Of a stretch of DNA of 64,000 nt, positions 54,891-62,528 are shown in pieces. Source of the DNA: Algoriphagus sp. CAU 1675 (lineage in GTDB: Bacteria > Bacteroidota > Bacteroidia > Cytophagales > Cyclobacteriaceae); contig NZ_JARHUI010000006.1 in assembly GCF_029222925.1 (NCBI RefSeq), forward strand, positions 62,001 through 126,000, read 5' to 3'. How positions within the stretch are numbered: position 1 is the stretch's first letter; every line of letters starts with the position of its first letter. Made by a program: the position numbers and the translations under genes. The notes under the pieces are model-generated. The model made no database searches and had not been told where the DNA came from. It worked only from the letters and a program-made list of their open reading frames with translations.

Positions 54891-55931
54891 TTGTTTTCTA
54901 ACGCATTTTCATCTCCGTCTAAAGCCACTTGGGTTGTTCAGGGAGCCGGGTTAATTTGGCTCCTTGCTTCCTTTTTGATCCTTAATTTTTATGGATTGGA
55001 CCGAATGGTCTCCTTGGCTGATGCGACTGTATTTAGCCTTGTGTTTTTGGGAGCAGTCTTTGTTTTGGAGAGAATATTTAGCTTTTACATTCCCAAAGGA
55101 GGGAATAATTGGTTGCTCCTGATCCTTCCTGTTCTGTTGAGTTTGGTAGGGGCTTACTTGCATAAGCTTTTATTGTCTTTGGTATTTGGGGAGGATCAAG
55201 TGTATAGGGATTTCCTCAATGACCACTTTTTTTTAAGATGGGCTATTTTGGCCTTGGCCGAGGTACTGGTTGCTCTTTTAGCCATCGTGATTTCTAAATT
55301 AGAGCAACAAGAGGAAAGCCGGAAGCGGGAAATCCAGATGAATGAATTGTCCAGAGAAGTGGAACTGGCTCAATTGAGGCAGCAACTTCAACCCCATTTT
55401 CTTTTCAATAGTCTGAATTCAATAAGCGCACTGATTATCTCTCAGCCCCAAAGGGCAAGGGAGATGGTCCTACAGCTTGCTGAGTTCTTAAGAGGCACCA
55501 TTCGCAAGGATCTGAAAAACTGGGTGGACCTAAGTGGGGAATTAGAGTATTTGAAAATGTATCTGGATATAGAGCGGGTAAGGTTTGGACATCGCTTGCA
55601 GGTGGAGTTTGTGATCAGTGAGGAAGCGAAATCCTTGACCTTGCCTCAGTTACTTATTCAGCCACTTTTGGAAAATGCCATCAAGCACGGGCTTTACGGA
55701 ACTACCGGAGAGGTTCGTATTGAGCTTAAAGCGGAAAAATCACAGAATTACTTGATGCTTCAACTCTCCAATTCATTTGATCCCGAAACTCCAGCTCCGA
55801 AGGGAATGGGCTTTGGATTAAGCTCGGTGGAACGTAGATTGTATTTACTCTTTGGAAGAAATGATTTACTGACCAAAGAAAAGAAGGAAGGCCTGTTTCA
55901 AGTGGCGCTCAAAATTCCCTTGCAGAAATGA
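54891..55931 (+). CDS. Sensor histidine kinase, LytS/YehU type
   Basis: The 346-residue kinase has four predicted membrane helices (about 15-35, 45-65, 75-100 and 115-140), then a short coiled coil and a His_kinase (PF06580-type) domain with LRQQLQPHFLFNSLNSISAL (phospho-acceptor His) and an ATPase region with LLIQPLLENAIKHGL and KGMGFGLSSVERRL. The start is TTG 54891, because the next in-frame Met lies inside the first membrane region. Its end overlaps the regulator start by 4 bp (ATGA). Confidence 0.93.
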   Translation: MFSNAFSSPSKATWVVQGAGLIWLLASFLILNFYGLDRMVSLADATVFSLVFLGAVFVLERIFSFYIPKGGNNWLLLILPVLLSLVGAYLHKLLLSLVFGEDQVYRDFLNDHFFLRWAILALAEVLVALLAIVISKLEQQEESRKREIQMNELSREVELAQLRQQLQPHFLFNSLNSISALIISQPQRAREMVLQLAEFLRGTIRKDLKNWVDLSGELEYLKMYLDIERVRFGHRLQVEFVISEEAKSLTLPQLLIQPLLENAIKHGLYGTTGEVRIELKAEKSQNYLMLQLSNSFDPETPAPKGMGFGLSSVERRLYLLFGRNDLLTKEKKEGLFQVALKIPLQK

Positions 55932-56656
55932 TCAAGACACTAATTATAGACGACGAGCCTCTGGCAGCCGGGATTGTTCAGGAGTTTTTGGCAGGATATC
56001 CACAATTTCAGTTGTTGGAAGTTTGCTATGATGGGTTCCAGGGGCTGAAAGCAATTCAAAAGCATGAGCCGGATTTGATTTTTTTGGATGTGCAGATGCC
56101 CAAGATCACAGGTTTTGAAATGCTGGAGTTGTTGGATGAGCCTCCTGCAGTGGTATTTACCACTGCCTTTGATGAATATGCGCTGAAAGCATTTGATGCC
56201 AACGCGATTGATTATCTGTTGAAGCCCTTCTCCCAAACGAGGTTCAACCAGGCCTTGGACAAATTCCTGCAACAGCATGGTGCTTCAAACCGAGAGCCCA
56301 GTGCTGAAATGCATGATTTAGCAGAGAAGAGCAATCGACTTGTAGTTCGTGTGAAGAATGAGATCAAAGTCATTCCGGTCTCAGATGTGATTTTTTTTGA
56401 GGCTCAGGATGATTACATACTGATCCATACTGCCTCTGGAAAATTTTTAAAAAAGATGAGAATGAAGTCCTTGGAGGAAGCATTGGATTCAGGGCATTTT
56501 GTCAGGGTGCATCGATCCTATATTCTCAATTTGAATGAAATTACTCAAATAGAGCCTTATGAAAGGGATAACTACTTGGTGCATCTGAAAAATGGAGAAA
56601 AAGTTCCAGTGAGCAAGACTGGGTATTCTCGGTTGCGTCAAGTGCTTGGTTTATAA
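55928..56656 (+). CDS. LytTR-family response regulator
   Basis: The 242-residue protein has a receiver domain (IIDDEPLAAGI, phospho-acceptor Asp in LIFLDVQMPKITG, LLKPFSQTRF) and a C-terminal LytTR DNA-binding domain (VIFFEAQDDYILIHTASGK, FVRVHRSYILNLNEI, VPVSKTGYSRLRQV). It overlaps the kinase gene by 4 bp. With the LiaF-like protein it makes a three-part envelope signalling operon closed by a strong terminator. Confidence 0.95.
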   Translation: MIKTLIIDDEPLAAGIVQEFLAGYPQFQLLEVCYDGFQGLKAIQKHEPDLIFLDVQMPKITGFEMLELLDEPPAVVFTTAFDEYALKAFDANAIDYLLKPFSQTRFNQALDKFLQQHGASNREPSAEMHDLAEKSNRLVVRVKNEIKVIPVSDVIFFEAQDDYILIHTASGKFLKKMRMKSLEEALDSGHFVRVHRSYILNLNEITQIEPYERDNYLVHLKNGEKVPVSKTGYSRLRQVLGL

Positions 56657-56680
56657 GAGAAAAGCGTTTTCATTAAAAGA

Positions 56681-56718
56681 AAAAAGCCCCGCCCTGATAG
56701 CTATCGGGGCGGGGCTTT
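56681..56718. terminator. Strong bidirectional GC-rich terminator
   Basis: GCCCCGCCCTGATA and TATCGGGGCGGGGC form a 14-bp stem (one G-T pair) with GC loop, extended by AAA/TTT. It separates the convergent LytTR and DUF2795 genes. Confidence 0.88.
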
Positions 56719-56723
56719 GTTAA

Positions 56724-56945
56724 TTAATATTCGTCCTCGTTGAAAAAGAAGTCGTCTTTGGTCGGATAGTCCGGCCAGATTTCTTCGATGGTCTCGTAAG
56801 GTTCACCATCGTCTTCTAGTTCCTGTAGGTTTTCTACTACCTCCATTGGAGCTCCTGATCGGATTGCGTAATCGATCAGCTCATCCTTGGTGGCTGGCCA
56901 GGGAGCGTCCTCAAGGTAGGATGCTAATTCAAGTGTCCAGTACAT
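56724..56945 (-). CDS. DUF2795 domain small protein
   Basis: The 73-residue acidic protein begins MYWTLELASYLEDAPWPATK, then DELIDYAIRSGAPMEVVENL and an acidic tail rich in Asp and Glu. This matches DUF2795, a short helical domain of unknown function found widely in Bacteroidota. It is normal length for its type. Its product is soluble and cytosolic by appearance. Confidence 0.88.
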   Translation of the reverse strand: MYWTLELASYLEDAPWPATKDELIDYAIRSGAPMEVVENLQELEDDGEPYETIEEIWPDYPTKDDFFFNEDEY

Positions 56946-57023
56946 AGTGTTAATTTTAAAGTGTTCCGGATTTTATAGGGTTGCAAAATTATCTTTTTTT
57001 TTAGATATGTAATCGTGTACTTA

Positions 57024-58271
57024 TTATTTGAAAGAAAGTTGCTTTAAAATATAATTTTTTACATCAACTTTTCGCTTAAGACCCGATAACTTTTTCTTCA
57101 TCATTATCTCAAAATCCCCAGTCTGTACCCTGAAGTTGTCAGAATTGGATTGGGCAGTATCATATTCCGTTTGATCGCGGTGAAGCAGATCTTTGAGCAA
57201 GGCTATTTTTATCTGTGATTGTTCCTCTTGGCTTTTTTGATCAAAGTCAGGGTATTTTCCGTGCACCAATTTTTCTAAAAAGGCCTTTTCGAATACAATA
57301 TCTGAGAAAAACTGGAAGGATCTTGCCAGTAAATTTGCGTCTTTAGGTTTTCTGGGAGGAAGTTTTCTCCATTCCTGCTGAATTTCCTTGGCGCGATTGA
57401 TCAAATCAAAGGTAGTGGGCTTCCCTGCTAGCTTTTTGATTTCATCCGTAAGGGTTTCCACTTTTTTCATCACCTCTCTAGGGTGCATTTGAGGCCCCGG
57501 ATTTAAGGTGCGCTTGTAGCGGGAAAATATACGGTTGTTCAGTTTGGAAAATTCATCCCAAAGCGGTTGTCTTTTTTCTGCCGGGACTTTTCCGGCCGCT
57601 TTCCATTCTTTTTGGATTTTCTTACTGATTTCGAAGGCCATTTTGGCATCAGGAAGATCATGGGCTTCCCGGGCTTGCTCGACAAGGGCTTCGTAAACTT
57701 TGATGTTTTCTTCCGCCTGAAGGGCCATGCCTTCGAAAAAATGCCTTCTATTTTCAAAGAAATGCTGTACAGCATCATTGAATTGGGTTTCCATTTGGTC
57801 TTGGAATTCCTTTTCAACGGGGCCGGTTTTGATCCAGCGCATTTTGAGATCCTTAAAAGCTTCAGTTCCTTCTTTCCAGTCGGTATTGTCTTTCATTGCT
57901 TCAGCTTCTTGGATGAGGTCTTTCTTGACCTCCAGGTTTTTGGTCCTGTTGACCTGAATGATTTCGTTGAGAAAGGTCTCTTGTTGATTGAGCTCTTCGA
58001 TCAGAGGAACAAAATCACCCAAAGCATCGGATTGATAAAGGGAATCGCGTAAATGTATCAGCTTCATCAGGAAAGATCCTTTGTTCTGGTTTTCCTGTAT
58101 GTCGGTTTTCAGTTTTTCAACTTTTTCTTTGAGCTGCTCAAAACGTGCCTCAAAATAACTGATGGTGGAGGCTTCGTCTTCTTTCACTTCACCAATCACT
58201 CTATCTGCATGCCCCAAAAATCCCTTTAAATAAACTTTGCCGTCTTTAATGTATCCATACGGATGCTCCAT
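57024..58271 (-). CDS. DUF349 domain protein, coiled coil
   Basis: The 415-residue, highly charged helical protein carries about five DUF349 repeats, seen as recurring W-K-P/A-G patterns (MRWIKTGPVEKEFQDQMETQ, EWKAAGKVPAEKRQPLWDEF, EWRKLPPRKPKDANLLARSF). The N-terminal part (about 1-20, PYGYIKDGKVYLKGF) is a small beta segment before a coiled coil. Start ATG 58271; a TTG at 58313 opens the same frame. The function is unknown; a role with nucleic acids is suggested by family reports only. It is divergent from ettA. Confidence 0.88.
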   Translation of the reverse strand: MEHPYGYIKDGKVYLKGFLGHADRVIGEVKEDEASTISYFEARFEQLKEKVEKLKTDIQENQNKGSFLMKLIHLRDSLYQSDALGDFVPLIEELNQQETFLNEIIQVNRTKNLEVKKDLIQEAEAMKDNTDWKEGTEAFKDLKMRWIKTGPVEKEFQDQMETQFNDAVQHFFENRRHFFEGMALQAEENIKVYEALVEQAREAHDLPDAKMAFEISKKIQKEWKAAGKVPAEKRQPLWDEFSKLNNRIFSRYKRTLNPGPQMHPREVMKKVETLTDEIKKLAGKPTTFDLINRAKEIQQEWRKLPPRKPKDANLLARSFQFFSDIVFEKAFLEKLVHGKYPDFDQKSQEEQSQIKIALLKDLLHRDQTEYDTAQSNSDNFRVQTGDFEIMMKKKLSGLKRKVDVKNYILKQLSFK

Positions 58272-58401
58272 TGTTCTACAGTAGGTTAGGTGGTCGTTTT
58301 CAATTTTCCGCAAATTAATTAATTCAAAAGCACTTATCCTAAGAAAGGGCTTTTTTTGCCATCTTTGCTGTTTATCGAATAACTAACGCAAAATAATACG
58401 C

Positions 58402-60081
58402 ATGAGTGCAGAAAAAATCATCTTTTCTATGGCCGGGGTGTCCAAAGTTTACCCCCCTCAGAAGAAAGTCCTCAAAGATATTTACCTCTCATTTTTCTAT
58501 GGCGCCAAAATTGGTGTTTTGGGTCTCAATGGTTCGGGAAAGTCTTCTTTGCTCAGAATCATTGCCGGCGTAGATAAGGATTATATCGGCGAGGTGGTTT
58601 TTTCTCACGGTTATACTGTGGGAATGCTGGAGCAGGAACCCAAGCTTGATCCCAACAAAACCGTAAAGGAAATTGTGGAGGAGGCTGTTGCAGAAACTGT
58701 GGGCCTCCTAAAGGAATTTGAAGAAATCAATGAAAAGTTCATGGATCCTGCCCTGATGGAAGATCCGGATGCCATGGACAAATTGATCACACGCCAAGGT
58801 GAAGTCCAGGAGAAATTGGATGCTGCCAATGCTTGGGAACTGGATGTGATGTTGGACAAGGCCATGGATGCACTTCGCCTTCCGCCTAGTGATGCTGTCG
58901 TGGGAAATCTTTCCGGTGGTGAGAAAAGAAGAGTTGCGCTTTGCCGTCTCTTGTTGCAGGAACCGGATGTTTTGTTGCTGGATGAACCGACCAACCACTT
59001 GGATGCCGAGTCGGTACTTTGGTTGGAACAACACCTTCAGCAATACAAGGGAACTGTCATCGCAGTGACTCACGACCGTTACTTCTTGGATAATGTGGCC
59101 GGCTGGATTCTAGAATTGGACAGGGGTGAAGGCATTCCTTGGAAAGGAAATTATTCTTCTTGGTTGGAGCAAAAGCAAAACCGTTTGAAACAGGAGGAAA
59201 AAACGGAATCCAAGCGTCAGAAAACTCTCGAAAGGGAATTGGAATGGATCCGCATGGCTCCAAAAGCCCGTCAAGCAAAAGGAAAGGCACGTTTGAATGC
59301 CTATGACAAATTGGTGGGTGAAGAAGCCAGAGAAAGAGAAGCCAAGCTCGAACTTTTTATCCCGCCGGGACCTAGATTGGGAGCCAAAGTGATCGAAGCT
59401 AATCATGTTTCCAAAGCGTATGGCGATAAACTATTATTCGAAAACTTGAGCTTTGCCTTACCCCAAGGAGGCATTGTAGGTATTATTGGACCAAACGGAG
59501 CAGGTAAGACGACTTTGTTCAAATTGATCACCGGTCAGGAAAAGCCTGATTCGGGAAATTTTGAAGTAGGAGAAACTGTGAAACTGGCTTATGTGGATCA
59601 GGAACATGATCATCTGGATCCCAATAAAACGGTGTTTCAGACTATTTCAGAAGGTAATGAACTGATGAAGCTGGGCAATAAGGAAGTCAATTCCAGAGCC
59701 TATGTTTCCAAGTTTAACTTTGCGGGTTCTGATCAGGAGAAAAAAGTCGGGGTTCTCTCCGGAGGAGAAAGAAACCGGGTTCATTTGGCTTTGACCTTAA
59801 AAGAAGGCGGAAACTTGCTGCTTTTGGATGAACCTACCAACGACTTGGATGTGAATACACTCCGGGCTTTGGAAGAAGCCTTGGAAAACTTCGGGGGTTG
59901 TGCGGTGATCATTTCCCACGACCGTTGGTTCCTGGATAGAATCTGTACCCATATTTTGGCTTTTGAAGGAGATTCTCAGGTGTATTGGTTCGAAGGCAAC
60001 TTCACCGATTACGAGGAAAACAAGAAGAAGCGTCTGGGTGATGTGACGCCAAAAAGAATTCGATATAAGAATTTGAAATAA
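58402..60081 (+). CDS. ettA: Energy-dependent translational throttle protein EttA (ABC-F)
   Basis: The 559-residue ABC-F protein binds the ribosomal E site and links translation to ATP/ADP level. It has two ATPase domains: Walker A GLNGSGKSSLL and GPNGAGKTTLF, signatures LSGGEKRRVAL and LSGGERNRVHL, Walker B LLLDEPTNHLD and LLLDEPTNDLD. Between them is the linker with WIRMAPKARQAKGKARLNAY, and the EttA arm region lies in the first ABC domain (EFEEINEKFMDP, residues about 95-145). Length and the start with IIFSMAGVSKVYPP fit EttA rather than other ABC-F proteins. A strong terminator follows. Confidence 0.97.
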   Translation: MSAEKIIFSMAGVSKVYPPQKKVLKDIYLSFFYGAKIGVLGLNGSGKSSLLRIIAGVDKDYIGEVVFSHGYTVGMLEQEPKLDPNKTVKEIVEEAVAETVGLLKEFEEINEKFMDPALMEDPDAMDKLITRQGEVQEKLDAANAWELDVMLDKAMDALRLPPSDAVVGNLSGGEKRRVALCRLLLQEPDVLLLDEPTNHLDAESVLWLEQHLQQYKGTVIAVTHDRYFLDNVAGWILELDRGEGIPWKGNYSSWLEQKQNRLKQEEKTESKRQKTLERELEWIRMAPKARQAKGKARLNAYDKLVGEEAREREAKLELFIPPGPRLGAKVIEANHVSKAYGDKLLFENLSFALPQGGIVGIIGPNGAGKTTLFKLITGQEKPDSGNFEVGETVKLAYVDQEHDHLDPNKTVFQTISEGNELMKLGNKEVNSRAYVSKFNFAGSDQEKKVGVLSGGERNRVHLALTLKEGGNLLLLDEPTNDLDVNTLRALEEALENFGGCAVIISHDRWFLDRICTHILAFEGDSQVYWFEGNFTDYEENKKKRLGDVTPKRIRYKNLK

Positions 60082-60122
60082 ATATAGAATTCGTCTCTGC
60101 GAGGGACGAAGCAGTCAAAAAG

Positions 60123-60159
60123 AAAACCTCCGAAGTATCTGATAATTCGGAGGTTTTTT
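60123..60159 (+). terminator. Terminator after ettA
   Basis: AAAACCTCCGAA (60123-60134) and TTCGGAGGTTTT (60146-60157) form a 12-bp stem followed by more T. It marks the end of core sequence and the start of the accessory island. Confidence 0.9.
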
Positions 60160-60178
60160 GCTTTTTCTGAACGGTCAA

Positions 60179-60300
60179 GTATAAGCGTATTGCGGGGGAT
60201 TTGGAGACGTTCTCTGTCTGCCTACAGCAAAGTCTCTTAGAATCATAAATCATCCATTTTGACATTCAGTCCGCATTACGCTTATACAATGTTGGGTTTA
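60179..60300 (-). repeat. Long inverted repeat, attC-like, at island edge
   Basis: GTATAAGCGTATTGCGG (60179-60195) and CCGCATTACGCTTATAC (60271-60287) are complementary at 16 of 17 positions around a 75-nt insert that contains smaller hairpins (GAGAC/GTCTC, CTGT/ACAG). Directly beyond the right arm stands GTTGGGT (60291-60297), which on the minus strand reads ACCCAAC, a match to the RYYYAAC core of integron attC sites. On the left the matching core is degenerate (CTTGACC on the minus strand). It lies 15 bp after the stop codon of the 60312-60914 gene, the usual place for an attC site in a cassette. Other readings: a structured 3' UTR or a non-autonomous repeat. Confidence 0.5.
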
Positions 60301-60311
60301 TTACACCCTTT

Positions 60312-60914
60312 TTATGAAACCCACCTAAATATTTCACCAATTTTAATCCATTTATCATTTTCTTTTATCAAGATTAAACTCCATCCCTCACCACATAAAC
60401 CAAAACATATATGGTCAATAGATATGATTGCCAATTTTCCGTCAACACTTATTAAAGGGGAATAAAACAATAGAAATGGCTCTGTATTTATATTTTCTGA
60501 GAATGATCTGTTAAAGTCTATAGAATCGGAAGAAAATATCTCAAATTGAGGCAGTTTATTAGAGTCTAGTTTAAAGGTTTTCAGTTTACTCAATCTTACT
60601 AATAATTCAGCCTGGTATAATGAAACTGTATCAAATCTGCTGTATTTTTTTAATAACTCATTGTCATCCAAAAAACTGTAGCCATAAGGGTCTGCTGGTA
60701 AACTATCGAGTATTCTGAATTTTAAATTTCCCAAATCTCCTATTTCGTTTAATTGGATTGCAGCATTTATCAAATCATAAACTTCTTTATTAGCAGGTAG
60801 AATTTCATCATCCAATTCCCTTCGCACATGATTCACTTCTTCATTAGATCCCTCTTGCCCACACGATTGAAGGATTAATATTAAAAGAATATAAATGTAT
60901 AAATGTATCTTCAT
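60312..60914 (-). CDS. Orphan lipoprotein of the accessory island
   Basis: The 200-residue protein has a lipoprotein signal (LLILILQSC) from ATG 60914; an ATG six codons upstream is also possible. The mature part is acidic with the pattern FLLFYSPLISVDGKLAIISI followed by CFGLCGEGWSLILIKENDKW, reminiscent of beta-sheet proteins with a conserved GxGxxxxLxKxxxxW end. No family is recognised. Its composition is more AT-rich than the core genes around it. It is flanked by GTTGGG/CCCAAC-type cores at 60291 and 60928-60934. Confidence 0.65.
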   Translation of the reverse strand: MKIHLYIYILLILILQSCGQEGSNEEVNHVRRELDDEILPANKEVYDLINAAIQLNEIGDLGNLKFRILDSLPADPYGYSFLDDNELLKKYSRFDTVSLYQAELLVRLSKLKTFKLDSNKLPQFEIFSSDSIDFNRSFSENINTEPFLLFYSPLISVDGKLAIISIDHICFGLCGEGWSLILIKENDKWIKIGEIFRWVS

Positions 60915-60919
60915 TTTCG

Positions 60920-60960
60920 GTATTAACCCCAACGTTTTGCGGCTACGCCTGCGGCGCGGT
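60920..60960 (-). repeat. Second GTTGGGG core with GC-rich imperfect hairpin
   Basis: On the minus strand GC-rich sequence CTACCGCGCCGCAGGCGTAG folds imperfectly (CTAcCGC with GCGTAG, one unpaired C) and is followed by CCGCAAAACGTTGGGG, ending at the start of the lipoprotein cassette. The core sequence AACGTTGGGGTTA parallels AATGTTGGGTTTA at 60289-60300 in reverse orientation. The GC content contrasts sharply with both flanking genes. Confidence 0.45.
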
Positions 60961-60973
60961 AGAAAACTAATTT

Positions 60974-61495
60974 TTATTCTAAATTAGATTTTTTTGAGCG
61001 AAATAGATTTTTAAACCATCCAAACATTCCGCGCTGAGGTGTAGGTGCTGTTATCTGTAGATCATCTTTATGTAGTTCTTCAAATTCTTTTTCATTGCAA
61101 TACACCAAATTGTAGAATATTCTATCACGATATTCTTCTTTTACCTGATTTTCTGTACGTAACTTCCTAATAGCATCTTCAGTTTCGTTCATAGAACGTC
61201 TCACATAATCACTCCAATTTTCCTTAGGCGTTTTATTACTATACCAGTTGAATACTCCGGTTGTCCCATCTTTGCATTCTATTACACCAATTACAATATT
61301 ATCTTGAGAGATTTGTGCTAATGGTGCTTGATTGTTTTCATAAACATTCTTTAGTAACCACACGTCACCTCCAAGGATAGCGCAGTCATTATCCGCAAGC
61401 TCATTAATTGCCTTTAGGACGTCACTTTTACGCCATGCGTATTCACCGCTGGTTGACTGGATGCTATTTTGTATAGTGTCCTTCGAGAACTGCAT
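60974..61495 (-). CDS. Orphan protein of the accessory island, possible immunity-type protein
   Basis: The 173-residue cytosolic-looking protein (no signal) contains GEYAWRKSDVLKAINELADN, CAILGGDVWLL, IGVIECKDGTTGVFNWYSN and FYNLVYCNEKEFEEL, and ends in a basic tail with GMFGWFKNLFRSKK. The W.KSDVL.AI and ILGGDVW pieces remind me of the Imm40 group of polymorphic-toxin immunity proteins. This is memory-based likeness only. No toxin gene lies next to it. AT-rich compared with the core. Confidence 0.6.
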   Translation of the reverse strand: MQFSKDTIQNSIQSTSGEYAWRKSDVLKAINELADNDCAILGGDVWLLKNVYENNQAPLAQISQDNIVIGVIECKDGTTGVFNWYSNKTPKENWSDYVRRSMNETEDAIRKLRTENQVKEEYRDRIFYNLVYCNEKEFEELHKDDLQITAPTPQRGMFGWFKNLFRSKKSNLE

Positions 61496-61542
61496 ACTAT
61501 GGCTTATTACAGATAACTTGTTTATTTATACGTTTTTTACGT

Positions 61543-61573
61543 GCATATATCTTACATGTAGTTGGATATATAC
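61543..61573. repeat. AT-rich inverted repeat in the island
   Basis: GCATATATC (61543-61551) and GATATATAC (61565-61573) are complementary at 8 of 9 positions, with ACATGT in the loop. It lies 15 bp from the displaced gene fragment at 61588 and may mark a junction. Confidence 0.4.
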
Positions 61574-61587
61574 GGATCCCCCAGTAT

Positions 61588-61808
61588 TTATTTCCTCCTC
61601 AACTTCAGCACCGTAATCTCCGGCCAGATCCCAACCCGTCCCGGAAATGCCAAAAAAGCAAAGCCACGGTTGACATGCAGGTAGCGGCCTAGTTCTTCGT
61701 ACAATCCGGCCCATTTGGGGTAGCGAAGGGAGGCAGGACTCCATTTCAGAAATCTCTTTCCCAAATTGCATTCCATGGCTACGACTACTCAATTTCAAGT
61801 GGATAAAT
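61588..61808 (-). pseudogene. Displaced 3' fragment of a metallophosphoesterase gene
   Basis: The stretch matches the last part of the intact gene at 62529-63764. From KWSPASLRYP to the stop, 50 of 52 residues agree (differences Ala/Gly and Arg/Lys), yet many third codon positions differ. Upstream, FIHLKLSSRSHGMQFG corresponds to LIHLTLSGHTHGMQFG of the intact gene. An 8-base deletion between MQFG(K)EI and KWSP puts the two pieces in different frames, and the match fades out near 61808. The remaining 5' gene is missing. The fragment still has its own stop (TAA at 61590-61588). It is separated from the intact copy by a TonB-C-like gene. Confidence 0.85.
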
Positions 61809-61851
61809 TGAGTGGTCTTTTTGTGTTTATTGAAAAACAAAAAGATACGAT

Positions 61852-62280
61852 TTATTTCATGAGATCGTTTTCTTTGGTTCGAATTGAATTATTGTTTTTC
61901 ATAAAGTCTAATTGATAATAAACCTCAGTTTTTACATTACTGGCATCTGTTTTTCCAGATATCCAATAATTAGGATTGCTTTTAATTAATTCATAAGCAT
62001 ACTCATCATAACCTTGACCAATTCCCCTCCAGATTTTTGGATTCTGAATTCTTCCATTTTCATCAACTATAAAAACCAAGGTAACTTTTGTTCCTTTTTT
62101 CGAGCTATAGGGAGCTTTTACACCTAATTTTTGATTATTTTCTTTTAACCAAATTTCAAATTCTTCGGAAGGAGCAGGTTTAATAGTCAATGAAGGGTTT
62201 GAATAATCATAAATTTTTTCTGATTGAGCTTTGACATTATACGTGAGGAATGCAAAACAAATTAAAATGAGGATTCTCAT
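61852..62280 (-). CDS. Exported TonB C-terminal-like domain protein
   Basis: The 142-residue protein has a signal peptide (cleavage near NVKAQ, residue 19). A TonB_C-like domain follows (about 65-130): KGTKVTLVFIVDENGRIQNP, KIWRGIGQGYDEYAYELIKS and PNYWISGK. It lacks the membrane anchor and proline-rich spacer of real TonB, so it is more likely a free periplasmic domain protein, of which Bacteroidota have many. It lies between the intact metallophosphoesterase gene and its displaced fragment and is AT-rich. Confidence 0.7.
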   Translation of the reverse strand: MRILILICFAFLTYNVKAQSEKIYDYSNPSLTIKPAPSEEFEIWLKENNQKLGVKAPYSSKKGTKVTLVFIVDENGRIQNPKIWRGIGQGYDEYAYELIKSNPNYWISGKTDASNVKTEVYYQLDFMKNNNSIRTKENDLMK

Positions 62281-62528
62281 GGGATAGAGGGTTGAATATT
62301 GTTCGGGAACATTATTTTATTAAAAGTCCGAATCTAGAAAAATACTGCAGATATTCTAGTTCTGGTGAATATCGGGGATGAAATTTCTAAGATGGGTCAG
62401 AGAAAATTAAAAACCTGCAATAAAAATCATGCGGATTTTGAACCCTTGGACATTGGTTAAAGGTTTGTTTATTGATAGTTGAAAAGCGAGTTTAGATTTT
62501 TTTAGGTTTTTCACTTCAAACTTTTGAC
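62281..62528. other. Intergenic stretch without gene
   Basis: AT-rich sequence between the TonB-C-like gene and the metallophosphoesterase stop. I see no hairpin terminator, repeat or ORF that can be supported. Confidence 0.5.
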
